Positions 1-10,122 of a DNA stretch of 64,000 nt are shown here, one piece after another. The DNA comes from Cutaneotrichosporon cavernicola (Eukaryota > Basidiomycota > Tremellomycetes > Trichosporonales > Trichosporonaceae): the NCBI RefSeq assembly GCF_030864355.1, contig NC_083397.1, positions 620,001 through 684,000 on the forward strand, read 5' to 3'. How positions within the stretch are numbered: position 1 is the first letter of the stretch; each line of letters opens with the position of its first letter. The notes under the pieces are model-generated. The model had not been told where the DNA came from, did no database searches, and worked only from the letters and a program-made list of their open reading frames with translations. A program made the position numbers and the translations under genes.

Positions 1-150
1 GGGGACAAGTGGGGGTGTTAAGAGGTGGAGAGAAGAGGAGAGCACTTGAGGAGTGAATGGAGTGGCGAGTAAATAGACAGAGGTAGCAAGAGGAGGGGGA
101 TTGTGGCAAGTGGGGAAGCGGCAAGGACCTCGTGCGGATGGGAGCGAGCC

Positions 151-238
151 GCGACAGCGTTGTTGATTGTCCGCGACAGCGTTGTTGATTGTCCGCGACA
201 GCGTTGTTGATTGTCCGCGACAGCGTTGTTGATTGTTG
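151..238. repeat. Four-copy 22-bp tandem repeat
   Basis: A 22-bp unit starting gcgacagcgttg is repeated head to tail about four times at 151, 173, 195 and 217. The copies are essentially identical and there are no spacers. It lies just past the end of the ornithine acetyltransferase gene; bases 1-362 hold no gene that I can support. Confidence 0.9.
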
Positions 239-362
239 TCGGCGACACAACCTCCCTTTGCGTTCGAGAACCACTACGGCCCATCAGCCATCACAAGTCA
301 GTTAGCATCAGTTCCACACATTCAACCACAGCCAGTCAGAGTAGAACGCTAACATACACCTC

Positions 363-1859
363 CTACGAGCGGTACTGGTGTCAGCTTGTTCTCCTTCTGT
401 GGCTCTCGCTACTCACATCACCGTTGATCGTCACATACTCGTGGCTGAAGTCGCACGTCCAGAACTGTGCCTCAGCCTCGCCGTTCCCAAGGTCAATGTC
501 AATCTCCAGGTCCTCCTCGGCGAGGATGACGGATGCGCGCGCCTCGTCAATGTCCGCCTCGGGCTCGCCCTTTGTGAGCAAGCGCAGTGGGGACTGGTCG
601 GCACACGTCGCCGAGGGGATGAAGGTCACGCTGACGCGGAAGGGGTCGATCGCGCCAGCCGGCACGTCGGCGTAGCCACTGATATTAGCGGTTCTATAAC
701 CCAAGCCTCGCAGCTTCAGAAATTCAACTCACGTCGCACACAGGATACGGCCCCAGTTCGCATCCTCGCCGTACATTGCGCATTTAACGAGGTTCGAGTT
801 GGCGACTGAGCGGGCGACAGTGTTTGCCACGTTAAAGTCGGGCGCGTTCCGCACGCGCACAGTCACAAACTTTGTGGCGCCTTCACCGTCACGGACAACG
901 AGCTGCGCAAGCTCGGCCGCAAAGTCCGCGAGCTGCTCGCGGAACACAGGGAACTCGGGAGACGCCTCGGTGATCTCGGCGAGGTCAGGGGATGCGGCGC
1001 CGTTGGCGAGGGCGAGGATCGTGTCGTTGGTGCTCATGTCGCCGTCCACGCTAATGGAGTTGAACGAGCGGTCCACGGCATAGGTGAGGGCGGCTTGGAG
1101 GGCGGCGGGAGAGACAGCAGCATCAGTCGCAAGGACACCGAGCAGGGTTGCGTGGGGAGGCTGGGGAGGGCCCATGTTGGGTGCGATCATGCCGGCGCCC
1201 TTGTCAATACCCGCAAGTCGGACGGTGCGGCCAGCCAGCTCAAAGGACCGAGCGCGCAGCTTTGGGAACGTGTCGGTCGTCATGAAGGCCTTGGCGAGGT
1301 CAAGCCATGCCTTGGGTGTAGAGTGCAAGTCGGCGATGAGGCCGGGGATCGCTCCCGTAATCTTGTCAATTGGGAGGTGCTGCCCGATCACGCCGGTCGA
1401 CATCACAAACGAGCCAGCGCCCTTGGCCGCCGACTCGGGAAGACCCGAGGTCAGCGCGTTGGACATTGCCCACGCGTCTGCGAGCCCCTTTTTGCCAGTC
1501 ACGGCGTTCGCGCAGCCCGAGTTGACGACGAAGCCGCGAGCACGCCCGTTTCCTTGGGCGAGCAGCTCGGTCGTAACGGTAACGGGTGCCGCCTTGAAGA
1601 CGTTGCGCGTGAGACACGCAGCGGCAGCGGTGGGCCGCTCTGAAGTCGACGCGAGGATGCCGAGGTCCAGCACGCCAGCCTTCTTCTTCACGCCGCAGTG
1701 GGTACCGGCCACACCGTAGCCGAGGGGGAACACATCTGCGCTGTACTCGAGCACATGGTGGTCCTTGTTGATCGGGCCCTTTGCGCGCGAAGCCGCAGTA
1801 GCTGAGAACGCACGGCGAGCGAGTGCCGGCAGGACGCGCATGGGCGATGGAGGAAGCAT
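363..1859 (-). CDS. ARG7: Glutamate N-acetyltransferase / ornithine acetyltransferase (ArgJ family), mitochondrial
   Basis: This is the bifunctional enzyme of the acetyl cycle of arginine synthesis in the mitochondrial matrix. It moves the acetyl group from N-acetylornithine to glutamate. The model is complement join(363..374, 417..678, 733..1859), 466 aa, with introns of 42 and 54 bp. It closes in frame and ends YVTINGDYRS, the family's usual C-terminus. The N-terminus is Arg- and Ala-rich, as expected for mitochondrial import. The autocleavage region [10 protein letters not shown]...HATLLG is present, where the Thr becomes the nucleophile after the precursor splits into alpha and beta chains. 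A short Pro/His insertion separates PNM from ATLLG. I chose the Met at 1859, and a Met at 1841 is also possible. The last exon is only 12 nt and would be missed by a simple ORF call. Confidence 0.93.
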
Positions 1860-2058
1860 TGCAGAGGGTGGGAGATGTAAAGGAGCCCAGACAAGCGTTG
1901 GATCTTGATTTAGAGGCGAGAAGTTCGAGTCGGAGCAAGTCATTCCCGGGGTAGTTACGTAATGTGGGGTAAATGTCATTTGGCGGTTGAAGCGAGCTCT
2001 GATATAACCCAGATGCAGCTTGATGCATGCACTACTCGTCTATACTCTCGCTAGCTTA

Positions 2059-3895
2059 CTAAGCCCCCAACCTCTCCGCAACCGTCACGGCCAGGACAGT
2101 GACGTCGTCGATCTTGCCCCCCTTAAAGTCGCGGCGGTGGCTCTTGGCCTCGATCTCGAACGGCGTCTTCCAAGCACCGCCCTTGCTCACGTCCTCCTCG
2201 CCAGTGAAGCACATGCCGTACCGCGACGCAGCGACGAGTACGTCAGCGAGCAGGCGTGCGTGCGCGGCGCGCTTGTCCTCGACGCTCAGGTCTGCGTTAG
2301 CCTCGAGCTCGAGTGTCTGCAGAACCGCCGCGTTCAGCAATGGGATCCGCTGCGCGGGCAGGTTGTCGCTCAACCCGTCCGTGTACAGCAACACGACGTC
2401 TCCGGGCTCGAGGTCAAACTCAAATTTGTCCGCCTGTGCGGGCGTGTCGGTTATGAGGTCAGGGGAGCGCATCGTGAGCGGCGTTTTGGACAGTTGGTAC
2501 TGCCGTTAGCCCAGAGTTGTGACGCTGATTTAGGTCAAGTGAAGTGGAAGATGAGAACTTACGGGGCAGTTGAAGAAGTGTGTCTGCGTCAGCGTCTCGA
2601 AGACGGCCTTGCCGCCGCGCAGGATCGTCAAGCCCGAGTCGCCGAGGCTGGTGTCAGCTGCGTCTCAACGTGTGACGGTTCTTTGGCCGTTCTCTTCCAC
2701 TTGCTCTCCTCCAACATCAAGGTCGCTCACGGACGAAAACGCATCTCACATGGCCCGGTATCGCCCAGCGTTAGACTTGCGACGTCTCTGTCGTTGACAG
2801 CACGCGGCAGATTCAGTGCGATCGGGATCGAACCCCAATCCTGACAGATCTCGTCGGGCTCCATACCCCAGCCCCTCCCTGGAGCGCTCGGCACTACGTG
2901 CCTTGCATGAACTCACTTGATAGCCTGCCCCTTGCCGGTCTCGCCCATGCTCACGCCCACAGCCGTAGCACTGCCTGCCTTGACGTTGTCGTCCGCCTCG
3001 ACTGCCGCGTAGGCCCGGTTCAGCGCCTCCCATGGGGCCATGCTCGGCGACGCAGTCAGTGCCTGTGCGTAGTGGAACATGAGGGCCTGGGAGTAGAGCG
3101 ATGGGTCGAACTGGGGTGCCCAGCCGCCGACCCCGTCGGATGCGGCGATGTGGGTCTGGTGTCAGAGAGCGTCAGGTAGTGGGGACTGTTTCCAACGGAG
3201 GCTACCTGGAAGTCGTGAGGAGGGAAAGGCTGGCGTGGTGGGAGGTTCAGCAGAACGCTGGCCAGGTCTGATGTACATGCTACTAGAAGCGCGCGAGACG
3301 CACGGAGTCGTCTGGGGCGTCGTGCAGACCGACGGACTGGCATCGCATCCCCCCCCCATCCAGGGATGCGAGTGATATGTAAGCGCGCCATCGGCCCGCT
3401 TGTGCAGGCCGAGCGGCGTAATAATAATCTCGCGTGCGCTGCAATCTACACCTAGCAGACAGCCACGTCCCCTCGCCTCCATAAATCGCGCCCCCCTGGC
3501 CTCCCACCTTGCCTCGCCATCTCATTCGGCCGGAACAGCTCGGTCTCGCAGCGACTCACAAACGTATCCGTCGACACGACCGCGAAAAAGTCCTCGCCCG
3601 CCCCCCATTTGTTTACAGCAATCTGGAGGTCGAGCTCGCGCTTGCCCGCCTCGCGCTCGTCCTTGGTCGGCTCGAGCTCTCCCCGGCCTGCAGGGAGCGC
3701 CTTCATCGTGTCGACCCACTTGCCGAGCTTGGATGGCTGGCCCGCGAAGCCGCCCGACGCGGGGTGCGCGTTGGGCGGCACGAACGGCGGCGAGTGCTTG
3801 GCCGCATAGCTGATGCCGAGGTTGTACACGAGAGCTGGCGGCGCGCGTGTGCTCACCGGATGAGCGAGGTTGAGGACGACGCGGGTCGCGCGCAT
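2059..3895 (-). CDS. PTC7: PP2C-type phosphatase, PTC7-like
   Basis: This is a Mg/Mn-dependent serine/threonine phosphatase of the PTC7 group, known in yeast from mitochondria, where it acts on coenzyme Q synthesis. The model is complement join(2059..2499, 2563..2647, 2917..3155, 3560..3895), 366 aa. Metal-site motifs follow in order: ASDGVGGW, NLGDSG, YTDGLSD and a final GGKIDDVTV. The start Met at 3895 precedes a basic segment that could act as a targeting peptide. Two introns are long for this genome, 269 and 404 bp (2648-2916 and 3156-3559), and I see no further exon inside them. All introns end in ctgacaccag or ctaacggcag. The gene lies between ARG7 and the GatB gene on the same strand. 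Confidence 0.88.
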
Positions 3896-4166
3896 TGTGG
3901 AGGTGGAATGGTTTTGTTGACAGGTGTGAGATCCGAAAATGGTTTAGTCGGGCTCGGCCGCGAGGGGCGGAGTGGAGGCTTGGCAAGGGTACCCCACGCG
4001 CGTTGCCCACTGTTCCTGTCACAGTTATGATGCCAAGAGAGATGCATGATACGTGCTGTACCAGCCTCCGTCGGCCGCACAGCGCCGTCCCAATGTCATG
4101 TGCTATGCAGAGAAATGCACGATCGCGCCAACGATCTTCATACGCCACGGCACCCGTGCCTGACGC

Positions 4167-6099
4167 CTATGGCTTGAGCAATGCCAGAAGCACCTCGCGT
4201 GCCCGCTTCGCATCCGCCGTCCCCTTGCTCATCTTCATCACCTCGCCCACCAGCCGCATGACAACCTTCTCGTTGCCCTTGCGCACCTTGTCCGCTTCCT
4301 TGGGGAGTTTTGCGATAACCTCCTGACACAGCCCATCGAGGTCGCCGGTAGAGTCGGATGCAAGGCCTAGTTCCTGCAGCAGTGAATCGAGGTTCCCCGA
4401 CGATCCCGAGCTGACGACATGCTTCAAGACGTTGCGGCCAGTCGTGCCGTTGATCTTCCCTCCTTCGACGGCGGTGACGATCTCACTGAGCAGTGCCGCC
4501 GGCACGATGTCGGGTGACCACGGCTTGTCCGCCTTGGTCAACGTGCCAAGGAGCTCGTGGACGATCCTGACGTCAGCTAACTAAGCTCATGTGAGCCTAC
4601 CAGTTCGAGACCTTCTTGCCCAGGTGCTTGTCGCCACCGGCGGCCTCCTCGAAGAACGCGGCGCCCGCCCCTGCGTACTCGTCCAGGTGCACCAATGTTT
4701 CCACGTCTCGCCTGTCGAGACCGTACGTTTTTGCCAAACGCGAGACGGTGCTCCACGGCAACTCTGGCAGACCATCCTGTAGTATCTGAAGGTATTCCTG
4801 ATGGGGTTAGCAACCGGCCGTCATAACAGCTCACCTGCTCAAGAGCCAGCGCGGGCAAATTGGAATCGGGCATGTAGCGGTAGTCCTCAGCCTCCTCCTT
4901 GCTTCGCAAGCTGTAAGTCTCCCCCGTGAGCTCGTTCAATCCCCGCGTCTCCTGCTTCAAAGGAACACCCGGATTGCCCTCGTAGTGCGCGATATGCCGG
5001 CGCCGCTCAGCCTCTGTCAAGTCAGCTGCAGGGACGGCCAAAGCTCACCGATGGCCTGCTGGAGGAACCGGACAGAGTTGACGTTCTTGATCTCGCAGCG
5101 GGTTGCGAAGGGAGCGCCTGGTCTGCGTACGGAGACGTTCGCGTCGACGCGGAGATTGCCCTGTCGTCAGCGCGGCCCCATCTATAAAGCCACAGGACCT
5201 ACCTTCTCCATGTCACCGTCTCCGGAGCCCACGCGGCGGAGCAAGCCCTGCAGCTTCCGTACGAACGCGCCGGCTTCTTCCGCAGATCTGGTGTGAGTTA
5301 CAAGTCCAATCAAGATAGCGCACCTCATGTGGGGCTGAGTGACGATCTCCATTAACCCCGTACCCGCGCGGTTGAGATCGACCAGCACTTCGCCGCCAAC
5401 GGTCTGGCTCTTGGCCGTGTCCTGTAATCAGCCGGCGATGTCACATTCCTGTAACCCACCTGCTCAATCTGGAGCTGGATGATCCCGACGTCAAACGCCC
5501 TCTGCACGCCACCCTCGCCCGCTTCGAAGCGGACTATTCCATCACGCGCGATAGGGTCTGATGTCAGCAAGGGATCCCAGTAGCCCAGCTCACTGTAGTG
5601 CTGCGTGATCTGGTAGCTTGGTGGGATGTCGTGGTAGAAGTAGTGCTTCCGGTCGAACGTAGAGCGGGGGTTCTGCTGTCAGCTCATTCACCACGCGAAC
5701 CTCACAATCTTGCAGCCCAGAGCCATTGCAGTCATGAGCGACAGTCGCACAGCTTCGGGGTCAATTACCTGCTATCAGAACCTTCCTCGGGTGACGTACG
5801 GGGAGAGTGCCGGGGAAGGCGGCGTCGAGGAGGGCGACGTTCGTGTTCGCGTCCTCGTCATAACTGAGAGGCGATCCTGATGTAAGCTTCCTAGAAGGCT
5901 CTGAGATCTCACGAGAGAACAGCTTGCGGCCGGTACGCAGCTGGGCGTGGATCTCGAGGCCGACGACCAACTCCCATCCGTCATCGGGCGCAGGCGCAGT
6001 CTGAGTGCTCGCCGCGCGCCTGGCAAGACGAGAAGATCCTGCCACTGTGCTCTGCACAGAAAACACTCGAGACCACGCTCGTGCTGTGAGCAAGACCAT
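4167..6099 (-). CDS. PET112: Mitochondrial glutamyl-tRNA(Gln) amidotransferase subunit B (GatB/PET112)
   Basis: This subunit of the GatFAB or GatCAB complex turns misacylated Glu-tRNA(Gln) into Gln-tRNA(Gln) in mitochondria. I rebuilt 11 exons: 5913..6099, 5800..5876, 5706..5768, 5594..5672, 5460..5557, 5324..5421, 5203..5287, 5049..5160, 4835..5013, 4601..4797 and 4167..4566. They give 524 aa in frame. Motifs seen are [10 protein letters not shown] near the N-terminus, [36 protein letters not shown] and [10 protein letters not shown], then a helical C-terminal domain of the kind that binds the tRNA elbow. The Met at 6099 starts a basic, hydroxylated leader fit for import. Introns are 31-64 bp; the one at 5769-5799 is 31 bp. 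The gene faces the SCAMP gene. Confidence 0.95.
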
Positions 6100-6332
6100 G
6101 GCAGCGAGATTAACAATGTTGATGAACTTGTTATCTTCAGTGATGAAGCCCAAAGTCAAGGGCGACATCTCGGGCGACCTCCACTTTTAGTGATTTCCAC
6201 CTGTCATTTTCCACCTGCTCAGTATCACTCCGCATTCAGTGGTGCTGTGCACGTTGCCACCCCCACACACAACACCCGCAGCACGTATTCAGCCGTTCCT
6301 CGTCCCGTAGACATCCACATAACTCCCACACC
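6100..6332. promoter_or_regulatory. Divergent promoter, PET112 / SCAMP
   Basis: A 233-bp gap separates the two outward-facing start codons. The SCAMP side is pyrimidine- and CA-rich (ccaccttc, cccccacacacaacac). I see no clear TATA box. Confidence 0.5.
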
Positions 6333-7345
6333 ATGTCAAACTACGGCAACACGCTCGACGCGAACCCGTTCAACGACCCAAACCCCTTCCAGCACGGCAA
6401 CGAGAGCGCGTATTCGCTCGACGGTGTCAGCGGATCCACCTCTCGGCAGCCAACGGGAGGTGTGGAGAACATCCAAGCCTATGTCGCCGATCACGACCGG
6501 CGCGCACAGGAGCTCGAGGCAAAGCAGCGCGAGCTTGAGCGGCGCGAGGCCGATCTTACGCAGCGCGAAGCCGACGTCGCACAGTACAAGCCGAACTGGC
6601 CGCCGTTTGTGCCGATTCTCGTGCATGACATCAAGCTCGTGCCGCAGGAGCAGCAGAAGAACGCGCGACTCATGTACTACTACTGGCTGGCGCTGCTTTT
6701 GACTCTCATCATCAACTTTGTCGGCTGCTTCCCGCTCGGCGTGTGAGTACAGTCCTGCGAGCTGCCGCCCGGTGATTGCCCAGCTCACTCCAGTTCGTCG
6801 ATTGGCGCTGGCGCCGGGTACCTCCTGTTCATCTCGATCCTGAGCTTCATCCTCTGGTACTACCCGATCTACACTGGCTGGCGGCGACTGCACAAGCGCG
6901 GCGCCGCGATTCTCTTCTGTAAGTTGGCCAAGTGGGACGACATGTTTGTACAGCATCGGATAGGCGTAATGTGTCTATGCGGCGCAGCTGTCTCTGGCCC
7001 CTGGATTCGGCTTGGCTCTCACACAGAAGACTAACACCAGACACCTACTTCATCTTCTGCGGCTTCCACATCCTCTTCGCGCTGTACATGTGCATCGGCG
7101 CACCGTACACTGGTTCAGCTGGCCTGTTCAACACGATTACGAGCCTCATCGGCGGCCACCTCTTCGCCGGCATCGTTGGCATCTTTGCGAGTGTCGGCTG
7201 GATCGTCCAGCTTCTCGGCGGCATCGTACTCTACAAGCTCGTGTGGAACTACAAGAACCACAGCACTGAGATCAACTGGGCCAGCGCCAAGAGCGAGTTT
7301 ACCGGCCTCAAGACCATCTTCAAGCTCTTCCGCGCAAGCAGCTAG
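6333..7345 (+). CDS. SCAMP family secretory carrier membrane protein
   Basis: This is a four-pass membrane protein of recycling and secretory vesicles. The model is join(6333..6742, 6794..6918, 7041..7345), 279 aa. The N-terminus carries two NPF motifs (NPFNDPNPF), which bind EH-domain proteins in this family. A charged coiled coil rich in EL.RRE repeats follows at about residues 50-90. Then come KPNWPPF and four hydrophobic segments, with the family-typical junction WYYPIYTGWRRLHKRG between them. The C-terminal cytoplasmic stretch is short and ends RASS. Introns are 51 and 122 bp. The family assignment is firm. The fungal role in endocytic or Golgi traffic is inferred from relatives. Confidence 0.92.
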
Positions 7346-7849
7346 AGTGCAGAGGTGTAGTCGACGTGGAGAGAGCCGGCGAGCGTGCCGGCACCGCGTA
7401 GTAGTGCAAAAGCGACAAGTAGAGACAGGAACCTACTGGACCGCAGCCCTGACCCGGTTGCGCTCTGAGGTACCATAATTCACGTCCCCGCCCTGATATC
7501 ATCCCAGCATTCACTGTATCGCTCAAGGCCTGTGTACGAATGCAATGGAGATATAGACCTGTTGACGAACTGTGGAGACCGAACGCTCTGGCTGTCGAGA
7601 CTGCGGGAGGGTACCGGAAATGCGTTAGGGAGGTATGTCCAAAACCGCTATGACAAGCATCCACATTCTCCACTAACGCGCCTGGTTGCCCAATGTAGAG
7701 CAGTTACACTGCCGTGCAGCAGATGCTTCCGTAAAGGCAGCAGAGGAGGCAGTACATTACATCTCAACTTCTACAAACTTGCAATCCTCGACACTTAGTT
7801 CAACCCGAACTGCTTCAACGGTACGAACAAATATATTAGATATGCTGGG
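7346..7849. other. Intergenic, convergent 3' ends
   Basis: This stretch lies between the convergent SCAMP and CFEM genes. It holds one copy of a 22-bp direct repeat (7747-7768); otherwise I see nothing in it. Confidence 0.6.
7747..7768. repeat. Direct repeat copy A flanking the CFEM gene
   Basis: This 22-bp sequence begins aggcagtacattac. It matches 9401-9422 at 19 of 22 positions in the same orientation. The two copies bracket the CFEM gene. Confidence 0.6.
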
Positions 7850-9152
7850 TTACGACGAGAGTGGCTTGGGCGGAGACGCCGAATGGCTCATGCCCGAAGA
7901 CGGCGATGCGATCCCGAGACCTGATGACTCCGACTGTCTCTGTGCCCAGCCGGGGTTATACGATGGTGGGATCGCTGTCCCCACCGGCCCAGCATCCTGT
8001 TCCTGGTTGACGCCTACGGAGCCTTGTTGCCTGTGGAGTGCTGCCAAGAGTGCCCGCGCTGTGTCCTCGTGCATTGGCTCATTCGGATCGATCGTCACAA
8101 TGTTCTGTTGGGTCTGAAGCTCCTGCTTCATAGTGGATCTGTCTTGCGACGAGGTGGGGTACGTTGTGGGACTCGGCTCATCTCCCGGTGGATCTTGCGG
8201 CTCATACGTTACGAGCGAGCCATAGCCTTTCTTTGATAGAGTACTCTCCCCGATCTCCATCTTGTAAGGTGTAACGACATCTTCGGTGGCGTCGACAACG
8301 AACGGTTCCTCGATTCTGTTCGTCAGAGGCAAACTTGCGGAGAACTGGGAGATACTGCGACACTCACTGGTCACTTTGGTTTTTTCGACGGCGGCAGAGG
8401 ACAAACAACAAGACAGCAAGAAGGCCTACACCAACGACTCCCCCGACAACGCCTCCAGCAATAGCGCCAACATTCGTCTTGCTGCCACTCTTGGAGTCGG
8501 GTGCAGAGCTGCTCGCCCCTATGGGCGATGTCTTCGCTCCAGATGCTGCCGCTTCTGTGGCTTCCGTTGCAGACGACCCTTTGCTGATACCTCTGGATGT
8601 GGAAGTGACATACGCTCCACCTTCGGTGTTTGGAGCAGCGGGACCTGTTCTCGCCGCCGTCACCGTCGCAGAGGTGCCGGAGGCGCTGTTGCTCGAGCTG
8701 GGCGGTGAGTTCGAATCGAGGCCACCTAGGAGAGCATCGCAGAGGGAGTTCACGGTGGCATTGGCAGTAATGTCGTCGGGGCACTGCCTGGGACATGTTA
8801 GTTTAAGCCCCAATCGTCTCACGCCATCTGTTAACAACTCACGATTTGAGGCACTCTTGAGCTGAATCAAAGAACGACCCGGGCCTGCAGACGCAGGAAA
8901 GGTCGGTGATGCCGGAGCAGCCTGCTGCAGCGGCACCGGTCGTCATGCAAGTGAGGATGCAAGGACTCAGGGTGCTGGGGTCAATCCTGAGGAAGAGTCA
9001 GTGACCAGTCTGGAGCGGTAACACAAGTGGAAGAGCAACGAATCTAGTGGATTGCGAAGGAGGGCGGTATTACATCAAGAGATAGAAACTCACTGGGCAG
9101 CAGATCCTGCGGCGAGGACAACAGCGGCGGCGAAGTACTTCGGCTTCATCAT
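7850..9152 (-). CDS. CFEM-domain single-pass membrane protein with conserved cytoplasmic tail
   Basis: The model is complement join(7850..8315, 8368..8787, 8843..8986, 9094..9152), 362 aa. A signal peptide (about 1-20) is followed by a CFEM domain with all eight cysteines at residues 29, 33, 43, 51, 53, 65, 70 and 84. Asp48 precedes the fourth Cys, the position of the heme-iron ligand in Rbt5/Csa2-type proteins, so heme binding is possible. A Ser/Thr-rich stalk leads to a glycine-rich transmembrane helix (NVGAIAGGVVGG...) at about 180-203, then CRRRK. The tail starts exactly at the phase-2 intron 8316-8367 and includes FVVDATE, VTPYK, EDTARALL, GVNQE, DAGP and IPPSYNP. The neighbour at 10123-12038 has the same tail with another ectodomain. 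Having a TM and tail instead of a GPI site suggests a sensor rather than a heme carrier, but this is inference. A weak TATA-like TATAAGG lies near 9253-9259. Confidence 0.88.
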
Positions 9153-9400
9153 GGTAAAGAAACTGAAGGGGCTTTGCGTGTTGGGGTGCGGACTGGGGGA
9201 AGAGGTTGACCGCAAACAGAAGGGCTACAAGAGGGAGGAGCAGTTTACAGTACCTTATAGCGCCTTTATGGGATATTGGTTTGCATGACATGAAGAGGGG
9301 GCCAGCTCTAGTTACTAGGCGCACTATGCAAAGTACCGAACTGTGAACGGGAAGCGAAGAGGCGTTTCCCATTCACAGCCTAACATTGTAGCTTCAGCTA

Positions 9401-9422
9401 AGGCAGTCCACTACATTTCAAC
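9401..9422. repeat. Direct repeat copy B flanking the CFEM gene
   Basis: This is the partner of 7747-7768, differing at three of 22 positions. Confidence 0.6.
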
Positions 9423-9436
9423 GCCACTCGCACCGT

Positions 9437-9476
9437 CGCCTCTGGCACCGTTAAGACAGCGACGGTTCCAGAGGCG
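9437..9476. repeat. Inverted repeat, 15-bp arms
   Basis: Arms 9437-9451 and 9462-9476 are complementary at 14 of 15 positions, around a 10-nt loop. It could form a strong hairpin. It lies about 285 bp upstream of the CFEM start. Confidence 0.7.
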
Positions 9477-10122
9477 TCGTAGGGTAGTTGACCAAGGCTC
9501 CAATGTAAGTCTCTCGAAGGCAGTTCACACTTGCTAGAATATAGAGTGGCGCAACGCCTCCGAGCAAGATCTTCTGTTCTGTTAATGTTGACATTGGTCG
9601 TGTGACGCGATGTTAGAATGGAGGTGGCGTTCGTGGCGTAGTCCCCCGGAGAACCCTGAGACGTTGATGCCAAGTGCTGCAAGCCAGGAGCCAGTGGGGA
9701 GCATGGGGGGATTGTACATAATTCAGCCATTTCAGTGGGTTCCCAACTGTCGCAGCGACTACTGCCTGATGCTGAGATGAAGCGGTGTAATACGTGTCAG
9801 CAAATGCAGATCATATGCAGACTACAAACCCTTTTGATATTCCAAGCCGCTGAACTGGTGAACTGGTTAACTACTTGACTGCTTGTGCCGATGCAAGAAT
9901 GCTCGAGCCCCGACAGATGAGTCTTTTGAAGGTTTATGTGGCGACTAAGGGGCAGTGAGTAACCTTGCCGAGGGTGGTCACCTCACTCTGAAATGATTCG
10001 GCGGCCAGCGACCAGCGACCAGCGACCAACAGGCCCACTGGCTGGCCAAAGTGGCAGAGTCACGTTTGTCCCAGTAAGGCAGAGGAGCAAACAATCTGTG
10101 CATGTCACTCCACAAAATGCCC

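Larger units (their letters stand above)
9153..10122. other. Intergenic with small repeats
   Basis: This holds the promoter side of the CFEM gene and the 3' side of the next gene. It contains the second direct-repeat copy (9401-9422), a 15-bp inverted repeat (9437-9476) and three cagcgac units near 10004-10024. I see no gene. Confidence 0.55.

Noticed and set aside
151..238. CRISPR-like array
   Set aside because: The units abut directly with no unique spacers, and the host is a fungus; it is a minisatellite.
2820..2870. tRNA-like B box (ggttcgatcc) on the minus strand inside a PTC7 intron
   Set aside because: The flanks do not form a T stem, no matching acceptor stem or A box lies at the right distance, and the stretch fits as intron sequence.
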